Shown in pieces: positions 35,302-45,141 of a stretch of 64,000 nt of DNA. Made by a program: the position numbers and the translations under genes. This DNA is from BRH-c54 sp965284565 (GTDB lineage Bacteria; Bacteroidota; Bacteroidia; Flavobacteriales_E; Vicingaceae). The notes under the pieces were generated by a model. That model was given only the letters and a program-made list of their open reading frames with translations, searched no databases and was not told where the DNA came from. Position 1 is the first letter of the stretch. Every line of letters begins with the position of its first letter. Location of the stretch: positions 682,001 to 746,000 of the forward strand of contig OZ260100.1 in assembly GCA_965284565.1 (NCBI GenBank), given 5' to 3'.

Positions 35302-38162
35302 TGAACTATAATTTTTTTCGTTATTACTCCTTTGTCTGAAATAACATTCATAAAGTAAATTCCTTTGGGTTGATGAGCAACACTAAACTCATAAATAAAA
35401 ACATTAGCTTGTGGCAGTACTTTATCCATAACTTGTCCTATTGTGTTCACTAATACTAATTCTTTTATATCAACGTTAAAATTATTTACCTCAACACGCA
35501 ATATATTCGAAACAGGATTCGGATATACATTTATGTCTGTACTCAATAAATTTTCATCTATTCCAACAGTAGAGCAAGTCCAATTTAATTGGAATCCTGG
35601 TCTAACAACCGTAAAATCACTTTTTTGTCTTATGGTAATACTTCCTCCACTTGATGTGATAGGTGCAGGCAAGACATTACCTGACAACCCTGCTAAAACA
35701 GGACTAGCTGTTGTTGGTCCATCATAAACAATTAAGGAATCAAATCCACTTTCAAAGTTAAAAGACACAAAATTTAATGTTATTTGTGCTGCACCAGCAG
35801 GCTGAATAGTTACTACTCCATTGGTATTATTTGAGTAAGACATACTTGGTCCTCCATCATCGTAAAGCGTACCATTACAATCTGTAAATACAACAGAACC
35901 ACTTATTGGCATTGTATTAAGACATTCTATGGTAATGTAATTTACAAATGCCACAGAATCCTGTCCAAAAGCATTCGTAACCACTAAACTAACTGTATAA
36001 GTTCCAGGGTTGGCATAATAATGTGATGGATTTTGTTGTGTCGAAGTATTTCCATCTCCAAAATACCACGTCCAACCAGTTGGAATATTCGTTGATAAAT
36101 CTGTAAAATGAATAGTATCTGAACAAGTGTTGGTGTCTGAAGCTACAAAATTAGCCGTAGGTGGTGATGTGTTCGGTTGAATAACAACACCATAATCTTC
36201 TGTCTGACCAAAATTAGAGTTGCCACATGCATTTTGAACATTTCCCACTACATCAGAAGTTATTCTCATTCTTAAAGGTGTATTCAAAACTGCTCCACTA
36301 GGAATAGTAATATTTCCTATCGGATTAAAAGCATTGTTTATGGTAAGTACTAATTCATTCGTATTATTAAATACACCATCATTGTTAAAATCTATCCAAG
36401 CTTTGGTATCTTGGGCATTACTTGACCCTGTAGTAATATTTATAACATAAGAAGAACCTTCATTAAGCGTTGTTTGTTGAGAGCAAGAAAAATCCTTATA
36501 TCCTTCTGAACCATCTGCCGATGAATTAGAAATGGTATTAAAGCTAACATCTAAAATTCCATAACCACAGCAATAAGAAAGCGTAGAGGGCGTACAACTT
36601 GCAGCCAACACTTGGTTTGCTGTTGTTATGTTAACTGTTTGAGTAACCGTATCACTTCCGTTGGCATTGGTAGCAATAAGTGTTACAGTATAAACACCAT
36701 CTGCCGCATAAGTATGACAAGGGTTTTGTTGTGTAGAAATATTACTATCACCAAAATTCCACAGCCATGATGTCGGTACATTTTGAGATTGATCGGTAAT
36801 ACAAACTGTTCCACTACAACTTGGGTTGGGTGATGGACTAAAAGCCGCTATTGGAGCATTTAAGTTTTGGGTAATAATAACCGTATAGTCTTCAGCCTGA
36901 CCAAAATCTAAATCTCCACAAGGTGTAGGAGCTGCACTAAAGTCATAATCAGCAGAAATTCTCATTCTTAAAGGTGTATTTAAAACTGCTCCGGATGGAA
37001 TAGCAACACTCCCTGAAGTGTTCATTTGAGATGTAGCTGTAAAAACTCGTTCAGTAGTATTATTAAAAACTCCATCATTATTAAAATCTATCCAAGCTGC
37101 ATAATTTTGGGTAGATTGAGCTGAACTCCCAATGGATAAAGTATAGGAAGCCCCTTCAAAAACTGTAGTTTGATAACAAGTAAAGTCACTATACCCTGCT
37201 GCACCATCTGTTGAAGAGTTGCTTATGGTATTAAAATCTACTTGTGTGATTCCAAAGCCACAACAGTAAGTTAACGTATTAGGCGTACAAGATGCTGCTA
37301 CTGGCGTAGCTCCTGAAAGATTTACGGTGATTAAATTATTCATAGCTAAAGTATCACAACCAAAAGCATTACAAGTAATTAAGGTTACTGTATAAGTACC
37401 ACTAGATGAATAAGTATGTGTAGGGTTTTGTTGTGTCGAAGTATTTCCATCACCAAAATTCCATAGCCAGGATGTTGGGTTTTGAGTTGATAAATCAGTA
37501 AACAAAACCCCTCCAGAACAAGTGTATGTAGTACTCGCTGAAAAATTACTTGAAGGTGGAATATTAGCTGCTGTCCAATCAAAAATCATATTAGGTCTTT
37601 GAGTTCCAGTCACACTAGACAAAGGAGATGTACAGACATTCGGATTGTCAGCTCTATACCAAATGGAACTTGCAAATGAAGTTGTAGAGTTATAAATCAT
37701 TGCATTATTAGTCCAAGAGGCATTGTTAAAACAAGTTTCTACCAACAAATTAGAAGTTCCATCCCAATAAAAAGGGCTTATAAACATATGATTATTTAAA
37801 CCCACAACATCAGTATGAGTTTGTGGTCCGTAAACGGTTGTTAAACCTGTTTCAAAAGCTGAGACAGTAGTAGTAGAAGTTAATTTTAACGCAATAGTAA
37901 ACCCTTGTAAAGGAGTTCCTTGAGCCTGAGCTACATCAAAAGCTAGGCTATTAATATTTCCTGCCGTCATTCCTGCCGAACTAAGCTCTGAGGCTAAAAT
38001 TAAAAACTGGTGTTTTGCCCCATGATACCAGTTACCATAAGGTGCTGGATAAGTTGTAGTTGTATTGGTAGTTGTTCCTGTTCCTATTGTAATAGGAGTA
38101 GCATGTATATTAGAACTAAACACAAATACTACTAAAATTAAAAAACTATAAAATTTTTTCAT
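35298..38162 (-). CDS. T9SS type A protein with alternating PKD and GEVED domains and a CUB-like domain
   Basis: A 954-residue secreted protein. Order: signal peptide (1-21); an N-terminal domain (about 22-195, ITIGTGTTTNTTTTYPAPYG) similar in style to that of the 2039-residue protein; PKD 1 (200-280, SWLWNFGDGNTST); GEVED 1 (about 285-430, AAWIDFNNDGVFNN, DFGQAEDYTVII); PKD 2 (435-515); GEVED 2 (520-660); PKD 3 (665-745, WTWYFGDGNTS); a CUB-like domain (about 750-865, FDSLIVYDGP); and the sorting domain (VYPNPVSNI, KGIYFMNVI, KKIIVQ). Such modules bind glycans or proteins outside the cell. The stop codon overlaps the start of the type B adhesin (ATGA), indicating translational coupling. Confidence 0.9.
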   Translation of the reverse strand: MKKFYSFLILVVFVFSSNIHATPITIGTGTTTNTTTTYPAPYGNWYHGAKHQFLILASELSSAGMTAGNINSLAFDVAQAQGTPLQGFTIALKLTSTTTVSAFETGLTTVYGPQTHTDVVGLNNHMFISPFYWDGTSNLLVETCFNNASWTNNAMIYNSTTSFASSIWYRADNPNVCTSPLSSVTGTQRPNMIFDWTAANIPPSSNFSASTTYTCSGGVLFTDLSTQNPTSWLWNFGDGNTSTQQNPTHTYSSSGTYTVTLITCNAFGCDTLAMNNLITVNLSGATPVAASCTPNTLTYCCGFGITQVDFNTISNSSTDGAAGYSDFTCYQTTVFEGASYTLSIGSSAQSTQNYAAWIDFNNDGVFNNTTERVFTATSQMNTSGSVAIPSGAVLNTPLRMRISADYDFSAAPTPCGDLDFGQAEDYTVIITQNLNAPIAAFSPSPNPSCSGTVCITDQSQNVPTSWLWNFGDSNISTQQNPCHTYAADGVYTVTLIATNANGSDTVTQTVNITTANQVLAASCTPSTLSYCCGYGILDVSFNTISNSSADGSEGYKDFSCSQQTTLNEGSSYVINITTGSSNAQDTKAWIDFNNDGVFNNTNELVLTINNAFNPIGNITIPSGAVLNTPLRMRITSDVVGNVQNACGNSNFGQTEDYGVVIQPNTSPPTANFVASDTNTCSDTIHFTDLSTNIPTGWTWYFGDGNTSTQQNPSHYYANPGTYTVSLVVTNAFGQDSVAFVNYITIECLNTMPISGSVVFTDCNGTLYDDGGPSMSYSNNTNGVVTIQPAGAAQITLNFVSFNFESGFDSLIVYDGPTTASPVLAGLSGNVLPAPITSSGGSITIRQKSDFTVVRPGFQLNWTCSTVGIDENLLSTDINVYPNPVSNILRVEVNNFNVDIKELVLVNTIGQVMDKVLPQANVFIYEFSVAHQPKGIYFMNVISDKGVITKKIIVQ

Positions 38163-38240
38163 ACAGAAAAGAATTAATTATGTAACACTTAGACTCATTT
38201 ATTACCCATAAAGTTGCGTCACAAAGCAAAATTTATATTG

Positions 38241-38248
38241 TAACTTTG
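38241..38248 (+). promoter_or_regulatory. Candidate -7 element for the gamma-carbonic anhydrase gene
   Basis: TAACTTTG matches TAnnTTTG. The implied leader is long (over 100 nt) and contains a small inverted repeat AACCTA...TAGGTT (about 38329-38346) shortly before the ATG at 38367. Confidence 0.4.
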
Positions 38249-38366
38249 TATGGGGTATTTATTTTACTTGTAAATCATTTTGCAATTTAGGAATTTTTGA
38301 CATACTAAACAATGATTCACATCAACTAACCTATAAATGGTAGGTTTTAATATATAAACGGTAAAT

Positions 38367-38879
38367 ATGGCTTTAATAAAAAAACTAAACGACAAAGCTC
38401 CTGAATTTGGAGAGGATTGTTTTTTCGCAGAAAATGCAACTATTATTGGTGATGTAGTAATGGGAAATGAATGTAGTGTTTGGTACAACGCAGTAATTAG
38501 AGGCGATGTGCATTATATTCGCATGGGCAACAGAGTAAACATACAAGATGGAGCTGTAATCCATTGTACCTACAAAAAACACCCTACCAATATTGGCAAC
38601 AATGTTTCTATCGGACATAATGCCTTAGTGCATGGTTGTACCGTAAAAGACAATGTACTAATAGGCATGGGAGCTATTGTTATGGATGGAGTAGTAGTAG
38701 AAAGTAATACCATTATAGCTGCGGGAGCTGTTGTCACCCAAGGAACACATGTGGAAGCCAATTGCATTTATGCCGGAGTGCCTGCCAAAAAAGTAAAAGA
38801 AATGAATGCAGCACTTTCTGAAGGGGAGATTAAAAGAATTGCCGAAAGCTATGTAATGTATGCTGGTTGGTACAAGTAG
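38367..38879 (+). CDS. Gamma-class carbonic anhydrase family protein
   Basis: A 170-residue left-handed beta-helix protein of the YrdA/gamma-CA type. The hexapeptide repeats run through about 15-140 (NVQDGAVIHC, NIGNNVSIGHNALVHGC, NVLIGMGAIVMDG, NTIIAAGAVVTQG) and end IYAGVPAKKVKEM. Zinc-ligand histidines are visible in IHCT and in the GHNALVHG pair. Members are trimeric and convert CO2 and bicarbonate, although YrdA-like members often show little activity. It is a lone plus-strand cytoplasmic gene between two large minus-strand T9SS genes. Confidence 0.9.
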   Translation: MALIKKLNDKAPEFGEDCFFAENATIIGDVVMGNECSVWYNAVIRGDVHYIRMGNRVNIQDGAVIHCTYKKHPTNIGNNVSIGHNALVHGCTVKDNVLIGMGAIVMDGVVVESNTIIAAGAVVTQGTHVEANCIYAGVPAKKVKEMNAALSEGEIKRIAESYVMYAGWYK

Positions 38880-38985
38880 GTTTCAGGTTTCTTGTTCAAA
38901 GTTTGAGGTTTGAGGTTTGAAAAAAGTTAATTGATGAAGAAATTTACCTCGAAAATACACTTCGTTAAACTTACCAGAAGGGGAT

Positions 38986-41900
38986 TTATTCTTTTACCAA
39001 TCTAATTATCTTTTTCTTACTTCCTGATTCAATAATCAACAAATAAACACCCGCTATTTCATCTATGTTTAAGTTCAATAGTTGACTGTTCTCGTATGTA
39101 TTAGACAATATTAACTTACCACTCAAATCTGTCACCGTAACTATTACACTTTGGTAGTTTTCTCCTAAATCAATCGAGAAATTCCCGTCTGTTGGATTAG
39201 GGAAAAGTAATATTTCTTTCCCAAATCCATTCTCCATTATTCCCACTCCTGTTACTGTAGAACAAACAGAAGTGTCAGAACATCCATTAATGGTGACGAT
39301 TACGGCATAGTCTCCGTTAGCCGTAGCAGTGTATGATTGGTTAGTAGCTCCAATAATCAGAGTCATTCCTGAACAATCTACCCATTGATATGTTCCTCCT
39401 AATTGATTAGCAGTAATAGTATTAGCATTTAAAGAAGTAGTAACATCAACTACAGTAATAGTTAAATTAATAGTAATAACGCTATCACAACCAACGGAAT
39501 TAGGAATCGTATCCGTATAAGTTCCACTAATTATCCATGTGTAATTGCCACTTGGTGAAGTATAGCTATCACATACGGTTGGATTAATGGTAGAAGTAGA
39601 AGAAACACCATTAATAGTTAAATTAATCGTGATAACACTATCACAACCAATGGCATTAGGAATCGTATCCGTATAAGTTCCACTGCTTATCCATGTGTAA
39701 TTGCCACTTGGCGAAGTATAACTGTCGCATACGGCTGGTGCAATAGTAGAAGCTGAAGAAGTAGTATCTATAGTTAGGTTTATTGTAATAACACTATCAC
39801 AACCCATTGCATTCGGAATGGTATCCATATAAGTCCCAGTATTTGTCCATATATAATTGCCACTTGGAGAAGTATAACTGTAGCATGTAATTGGATTTAT
39901 TGTAGAAGAAGAAGTATTCGCAATAATTAAATTTACTGTAAAAATACTATCACATCCAACGGAATTAGGAATCGTATCCATATATGTTCCGCTGCATGAC
40001 CAAATATAGTTTCCGCTTGGTGAAGTATAGCTGCCACATGAAATTGGATTTATAGTAGCGGAAGTACTATCTACAGTCAAAACAACTGTAATAATACTAT
40101 CACAACCAACTGAGTTAGGGATTATATCGGTATAGGTGCCACTACTTACCCATGTATAAAACCCACTTGGGGAGATATAATTATTACAAGCAGTAGAATT
40201 AATAGTCGAATATGTAGTTTGAGCACAATATTCAGCAGCACCTACATCTCTTATCCCAGTAATTGAGCGATTTTGTGCATCAGAAGAATCAGTTGGGTTC
40301 CCCATATTTATAGCAACAGAAGCAACATCTGGCGGCATGGTTTGAGTAGTCCCACCATAATAGGCTAAAGGCTGCAAGTTTAATTGTGTGGCTGTCACAT
40401 TAATTTGATCGGTAGCAATACTGCCCAAAGGTGCATCACTAAAAATATTATACCCTTGAGAAATAATTGGAGATGAGCCTCTATAAATATTACTATTACC
40501 ATTTAAAGCTACAATTGAACTTCCTATATCTAGAAAAGAGTTAGAATTATTAAGCCAAATCCCCCCTCCTAATCCGTTAACTGCATCATTTCCACTTATC
40601 GTTGAATTAGTTACTGTTATTGGAGGTCCCAAAGAATAAATCCCACCACCACTTCCATTAGTAGAAATATTCCCATTTATAGTTGAATGAGTTACTGTAA
40701 TAGGAGCATTAGATGATCTCGTATAAATCCCTCCTCCATTATTACTAGCAACATTCCCATTTAAAGTTGAATTGTCTAAGGAAATATAAGGACTAGAGAA
40801 GGAAGCAGGATTTTCAGAATAAATCCCACCACCTTGATATAATGCTGTATTATTACTTATTGTTGAATTTGTTGTAGATACATAAACCCCATTAATCCCA
40901 CCACCATAATTTGTTATATTATTACTTATTGTTGAATTACTTAATGTTAGTTTAGCGGTATAAATTCCACCACCTTGGGCTCCTGAAATATTTGCGTTTA
41001 GGATTGAATTACTTATCGTTACAATACTTTGAGAGGAACCGAAGCAATAAATCCCCCCTCCACTATTTATCGTAGTATTATCGCTTATATCTGAACTATC
41101 TATTACCACAGAAGGAAAATTACCCCAAGAGCTAGAATTAGAAAAACAATAAATTCCCCCTCCATCATTAGCGGCATTATTCCATTTCATAGTTGAATTA
41201 GTTACCGTTATAGAAGGAGAACTAGAAAGAGAATAAATTCCACCACCGTTTCCGTTAGTAGCAATATTGCTATTTATAATTGAATTGCTTATTATTAAAG
41301 AATCAGAAACAATCCCTCCTCCATCATCTCTAGCAACATTTCCGCTTATGTTTGAATTATCTACTACCACAGAAGAAACATTACCCCAAGAACTAGAATA
41401 AATCCCTCCTCCACGGCCGAAAGCGGTATTTCCAGTTATATATGAGTTAGTCACGATTACATCACAGAAGTTAGAAAAACAACCAATTCCCCCTCCACCT
41501 CCATTAGTACGATTATTCCCACAAACAAATGAATTACTTAATGTAACAGATGCTAGATTAGAACCTCCAGTATTAGCTCTAGAATAAATCCCTCCCCCAA
41601 TATTATTCCCAATGATATTTGAATTATTGACTGTTACCGAAGAAGGTCCAGTGGAAAAAGTATGTGAAAAAATTCCACCTTCATTTCCATTAATCTCTGA
41701 ACTATCTACCACCACGATAGAATTATACTGAGGTCCTGAAAAAATTCCCATTCCAACATTTCCAATTATGTTTGTATTGCTAACTGTTATAGCACAAGTT
41801 ATTGAATAAGCCGAAATTCCACTGCCACTATTTCCGCTTATAGTTGAATTATCGACAGTTACAGAGTAAGAGGAAAAACGAAAAGCCGAGGAGGAAGAAA

Positions 41901-42753
41901 TCCCTGCCCCTGTATTTCCACTTATATTTGAATGACTTACTGAAACAGAAGCATAACAAGTCGAATTTGTAGAAAGCGAAGAAGAATAAATCCCTTCCCC
42001 TATATTTCCAATAATATCTGAATTATCAATAGTTAAAACAGAAAAAGCAGAAGAAATAGAACAACGCGAATAAATCCCTCCTCCATATCCATTAGAGACA
42101 TTCCCACTTATAATAGAATTAGTTACTGCAACAAAAGTTGAATCATAATCAGAAGTAGTAATGTAAATCCCTCCTCCTCCAACTGCTGTATTTTCTCTTA
42201 TTATAGAATTATTAATAATTACCGTATCAGAATCTACAATTAAAATAGCACCCCCATTCCCACTTGATACTCCGTATATCAGAACCAGACTATCTAAAGT
42301 TACTTTTGGAGCATTTGTAATTTCAAAAATGCGATTATTGTTATTTCCACTAATGTATAGGGTGTCTGTTGAGTTAAATAACCCTACAATATGTAATGAT
42401 TTATTAATATTTCTATTCTGTAAAATAATAGTGTCACTTCCACTACTAATTAAATTGGGATCAAAGCGTATGGTGTCTCCACTTAAGGCTACACCAATGG
42501 ATAATGATAAAGACCCAGTCCCAGAACTATTGGTATTGGTTACGGTAATTACAGCCGAGTAACTATTAAAACTAATAGAAAAAAATGCGGCAAATAATAC
42601 AAAAGTTTGTAGTAATCTTTTTAGCTGATAAAAATTAGTATAATAAATAAAACCGCTTGCTGGAATTTTATCTAACTGCTTTAGTGGGAAGTTTTCAATA
42701 GTAAGTAAACTATTTTTTCGAGTTTGATAATGAATATCAGATTGTTTTTTCAT
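38986..42753 (-). CDS. T9SS type A beta-helix protein with GGGI repeats and a cysteine-paired repeat array
   Basis: A 1255-residue surface protein. The N-terminus is unusual: about 45 residues precede a hydrophobic signal-like segment (LLQTFVLFAAFFSISFNSYSA, about 47-67). From about 70 to 840 it is a right-handed beta-helix built of short repeats (NSTISGNxA...GGGIY), like Pmp-type or pectate-lyase-like surface proteins. Five tandem repeats of about 52 residues follow (about 845-1105; C-x-SYTSPSGNYTW, GTYTDTIPN, GCDSVITINLT). A short Ig-like segment and a type A sorting domain (LFPNPTDGNFSID, GVYLLIIES) complete it. Met1 at 42753 is the only in-frame ATG before the signal-like segment. A role in adhesion or in binding polysaccharides is inferred. 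Confidence 0.87.
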   Translation of the reverse strand: MKKQSDIHYQTRKNSLLTIENFPLKQLDKIPASGFIYYTNFYQLKRLLQTFVLFAAFFSISFNSYSAVITVTNTNSSGTGSLSLSIGVALSGDTIRFDPNLISSGSDTIILQNRNINKSLHIVGLFNSTDTLYISGNNNNRIFEITNAPKVTLDSLVLIYGVSSGNGGAILIVDSDTVIINNSIIRENTAVGGGGIYITTSDYDSTFVAVTNSIISGNVSNGYGGGIYSRCSISSAFSVLTIDNSDIIGNIGEGIYSSSLSTNSTCYASVSVSHSNISGNTGAGISSSSAFRFSSYSVTVDNSTISGNSGSGISAYSITCAITVSNTNIIGNVGMGIFSGPQYNSIVVVDSSEINGNEGGIFSHTFSTGPSSVTVNNSNIIGNNIGGGIYSRANTGGSNLASVTLSNSFVCGNNRTNGGGGGIGCFSNFCDVIVTNSYITGNTAFGRGGGIYSSSWGNVSSVVVDNSNISGNVARDDGGGIVSDSLIISNSIINSNIATNGNGGGIYSLSSSPSITVTNSTMKWNNAANDGGGIYCFSNSSSWGNFPSVVIDSSDISDNTTINSGGGIYCFGSSQSIVTISNSILNANISGAQGGGIYTAKLTLSNSTISNNITNYGGGINGVYVSTTNSTISNNTALYQGGGIYSENPASFSSPYISLDNSTLNGNVASNNGGGIYTRSSNAPITVTHSTINGNISTNGSGGGIYSLGPPITVTNSTISGNDAVNGLGGGIWLNNSNSFLDIGSSIVALNGNSNIYRGSSPIISQGYNIFSDAPLGSIATDQINVTATQLNLQPLAYYGGTTQTMPPDVASVAINMGNPTDSSDAQNRSITGIRDVGAAEYCAQTTYSTINSTACNNYISPSGFYTWVSSGTYTDIIPNSVGCDSIITVVLTVDSTSATINPISCGSYTSPSGNYIWSCSGTYMDTIPNSVGCDSIFTVNLIIANTSSSTINPITCYSYTSPSGNYIWTNTGTYMDTIPNAMGCDSVITINLTIDTTSSASTIAPAVCDSYTSPSGNYTWISSGTYTDTIPNAIGCDSVITINLTINGVSSTSTINPTVCDSYTSPSGNYTWIISGTYTDTIPNSVGCDSVITINLTITVVDVTTSLNANTITANQLGGTYQWVDCSGMTLIIGATNQSYTATANGDYAVIVTINGCSDTSVCSTVTGVGIMENGFGKEILLFPNPTDGNFSIDLGENYQSVIVTVTDLSGKLILSNTYENSQLLNLNIDEIAGVYLLIIESGSKKKIIRLVKE
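39460..40200 (-). repeat. Five tandem ~156-bp repeats
   Basis: They encode five units with two cysteines each (...C.SYTSPSGNYTW...GTYTDTIPN..GCDSVITINLTI). The last three units are nearly identical; the first is most diverged. They lie just before the Ig-like and sorting domains of the beta-helix protein. Confidence 0.8.
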
Positions 42754-42938
42754 TCCTATATACCTAAATAGTTGCTAGCTTTTGGTAATATGTTAGTCTG
42801 AAAAACCTTTATATAACCAAATAATAAATTTGTCAATAAACAAAAATAGCAAAAAAATACAGATCAATGTATAAAAGAGGGATAACTATTAACCTCATAA
42901 ACTATATACTTTTAACCTAATTAAACTATTTATTTTTC

Positions 42939-42946
42939 TATCTTTG
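42939..42946 (+). promoter_or_regulatory. -7 element implying a near-leaderless transcript of the BatA-domain gene
   Basis: TATCTTTG matches TAnnTTTG and ends only 7 nt before the ATG at 42954, so transcription would start at or next to the start codon. No clear -33 TTG was seen. Confidence 0.45.
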
Positions 42947-42953
42947 CCCTTAA

Positions 42954-44987
42954 ATGAAATTTGTTTATCCAGAATTTCTTTATGCCCTTTTTGCAATAGC
43001 CATCCCTATTGTCATTCACCTATTTAATTTCCGAAAGTTTAAAAAAATTTACTTCTCCAACGTTCAGTTTTTAAAAGAAGTAACGCAAGAAACCCAATCT
43101 AAATCTAAACTAAAACACTTACTAATTCTTATCAGCAGAATTTTAGCGATAAGTTTCTTAGTCTTTGCTTTTGCTCAACCTTATATACCAACCAACAGCG
43201 GAATAACTTCCCCTAAAAACAAAGTAGTTGGCATTTACATAGACAACTCTTTTAGCATGGAAAGTACTGGAGCTTTAGGCTCTTTGCTTGATGAAGCTAA
43301 ACTCAATGCTGCCGAAGTAGTTAACAACTATAGTGCTTCAGATAAATTTTTGGTTTATACCAACTCCTTTGCCTCAGGAGAATATCGTTTGCTTTCGCAA
43401 GATCAAGCCATAGAAAAAATTGAGCAAATAGAAATTGTTCCTCAAACTAAAAACCTTTCTGCCATATACTCCAGGGCTACAGAAGGTATTAATAATGCAG
43501 ATATCGCCAATAAATATTTCTACCTGTTTTCGGATTTCCAAAAAACCATTAGCGATTTTAATGTGTTGGAACAAGATAGTTCCATCAATTGGTTGTTAAT
43601 CCCTGTTGTAGGAAACCAAATAGATAACTTATACATTGATAGTTGTTGGTTCGAATCGCCTACTCATTTATTTAACCAACAAGAAGAATTAAAAGCCATT
43701 GTGGTGAATAAAGGAGAAAAAGATGTGGAAAATATTCCTGTCAAATTATTTATCAATGAGCAATTAATTACACCTACAAGTGTTTCCGTTAAAGCCAATG
43801 ATAAAACTACCATTGCTTTTAACTATCAAAACAAGCAGCAAGGCGTACAACAAGGAAAAATTGAATTACGTGACCATCCTGTGGTTTCAGATGATGCTTT
43901 TCATTTCTCTTATAAAATTGCTAATCAGATTAATATTTTAGAAATTCACGACCAACAAGCGACAGAAAAGAAAGCTGTTCCAGCTCTTTACCAAACCGAT
44001 AGTTTATTCAATTTTATGTCAGGAACCATTGGTCAATTAGATTATTCACTCATAAAAACAGCTAATTTAATTGTACTGAATGAGCTTAAAGAACTGAATA
44101 GCGGATTGGTTCAAACGCTAAAATCTTTTGTAGAAAATGGCGGAAGTTTATTGGTTTTCCCTACCGAAGAAATGAATTTAGAAAGCTATCAATTACTGAC
44201 AAATGCTTTTCAGATAAATCCTTATTTAACTAATGATACCTCCTCATTAAAAGTAAGAGATATTAACTACGAACATCCTATTTTTAATAATGTTTTTGAA
44301 AAGAAGGAAGCCGAAAAACTAAACCTTCCGTTGGTTAAAAATCATTATGCTTTAGCTGATTTTAATACCATTTTCAGAAGTGATGTGTTGACACTAAATA
44401 ACGGCACGCCTTTTCTTAGCGATTTTAAAATCAATAAAGGACATGTTTATCTTTGTGCTTCGAGCCTAAATAAAGCCACTACTAACTTCGCTAATCACGC
44501 ACTTTTTGTTCCCGTAATGTACAACATTGCTTTTTTAAGTCAACCGACTTATCCAAATTATTTTATTATTGGAGAAAACAATGTAATCAACATCAACACC
44601 AATGTTAAAGACAATGTTTTCCATCTGAAAAATGACAACATGGAGATTATTCCAAAAATAAAAAGCGAACAAAATACTACCTCTATTTTCTTTGGCAACG
44701 AAATTACCACTGCAGGCAATTATTTACTTAGCAACGAAACAGTAGAAATGGGCATTGCTTTTAATTACAACAGAAAAGAATCTGATTTAGCTTGTTTAAG
44801 CGAAAGCGAGCTAGCCAGCCAACTAACACAGTACGGACTAAACGCCAACATTGTTAACGCTAACGAAATTTCATTTAAGTCGGCACTAAACGAAATTGAA
44901 TCAGGGAAAAAATATTGGAAAATTTGCGTTATTTTAGCACTTATTTTCTTAGCAGCAGAAATTGCTTTGATAAGGTTGATGAGGTAA
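42954..44987 (+). CDS. BatA-domain (double-transmembrane) protein with VWA-like region
   Basis: A 677-residue inner-membrane protein. The N-terminal BatA domain (about 1-80) has two membrane helices around FRKFKKIYFSNVQFL and ISRILAISFLVFAFAQPYIP. A von Willebrand A-like region follows with an intact metal-site motif DNSFS (D97). Beta-rich extracytoplasmic segments and a gatase-like stretch (about 350-420, GGSLLVFPTEE) come next, and a final membrane helix (about 655-672) ends at RLMR. Bat proteins are linked to aerotolerance and envelope stress, but this longer class has no proven role. The dihydroorotase homologue follows on the same strand, a pairing common in Flavobacteriia. Confidence 0.88.
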   Translation: MKFVYPEFLYALFAIAIPIVIHLFNFRKFKKIYFSNVQFLKEVTQETQSKSKLKHLLILISRILAISFLVFAFAQPYIPTNSGITSPKNKVVGIYIDNSFSMESTGALGSLLDEAKLNAAEVVNNYSASDKFLVYTNSFASGEYRLLSQDQAIEKIEQIEIVPQTKNLSAIYSRATEGINNADIANKYFYLFSDFQKTISDFNVLEQDSSINWLLIPVVGNQIDNLYIDSCWFESPTHLFNQQEELKAIVVNKGEKDVENIPVKLFINEQLITPTSVSVKANDKTTIAFNYQNKQQGVQQGKIELRDHPVVSDDAFHFSYKIANQINILEIHDQQATEKKAVPALYQTDSLFNFMSGTIGQLDYSLIKTANLIVLNELKELNSGLVQTLKSFVENGGSLLVFPTEEMNLESYQLLTNAFQINPYLTNDTSSLKVRDINYEHPIFNNVFEKKEAEKLNLPLVKNHYALADFNTIFRSDVLTLNNGTPFLSDFKINKGHVYLCASSLNKATTNFANHALFVPVMYNIAFLSQPTYPNYFIIGENNVININTNVKDNVFHLKNDNMEIIPKIKSEQNTTSIFFGNEITTAGNYLLSNETVEMGIAFNYNRKESDLACLSESELASQLTQYGLNANIVNANEISFKSALNEIESGKKYWKICVILALIFLAAEIALIRLMR

Positions 44988-45141
44988 TGGAAGTCAGAAG
45001 ACCGAAGTCAGAAGACCGAAGTCAGAAGTTGGAAGACGGAAGACAGAAGTTTAACAAATAACTATTAACAAACAACTTTATTAGCGTCTTTGCGAGAAAA
45101 TAATGAATAACGGAAACAATTAACGGATAACGGATAACAAC
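44988..45141. repeat. Intergenic tandem GAAGTCAGAAGACC repeats and CGCAAAGACGCT element
   Basis: From 44990 a 14-bp unit GAAGTCAGAAGACC is repeated about three times, the last copies decaying (to about 45050). AGCGTCTTTGCGAGA (45083-45097) is the exact inverse of 8016-8030. A short AACGGATA tandem follows before the ATG at 45142. The same two elements occur together at about 7997-8112. Confidence 0.7.

Noticed and set aside
38986..42753. Beta-helix protein considered as a polysaccharide lyase
   Set aside because: The fold is compatible but no catalytic residue pattern of a lyase family was recognised, so only the fold is reported.
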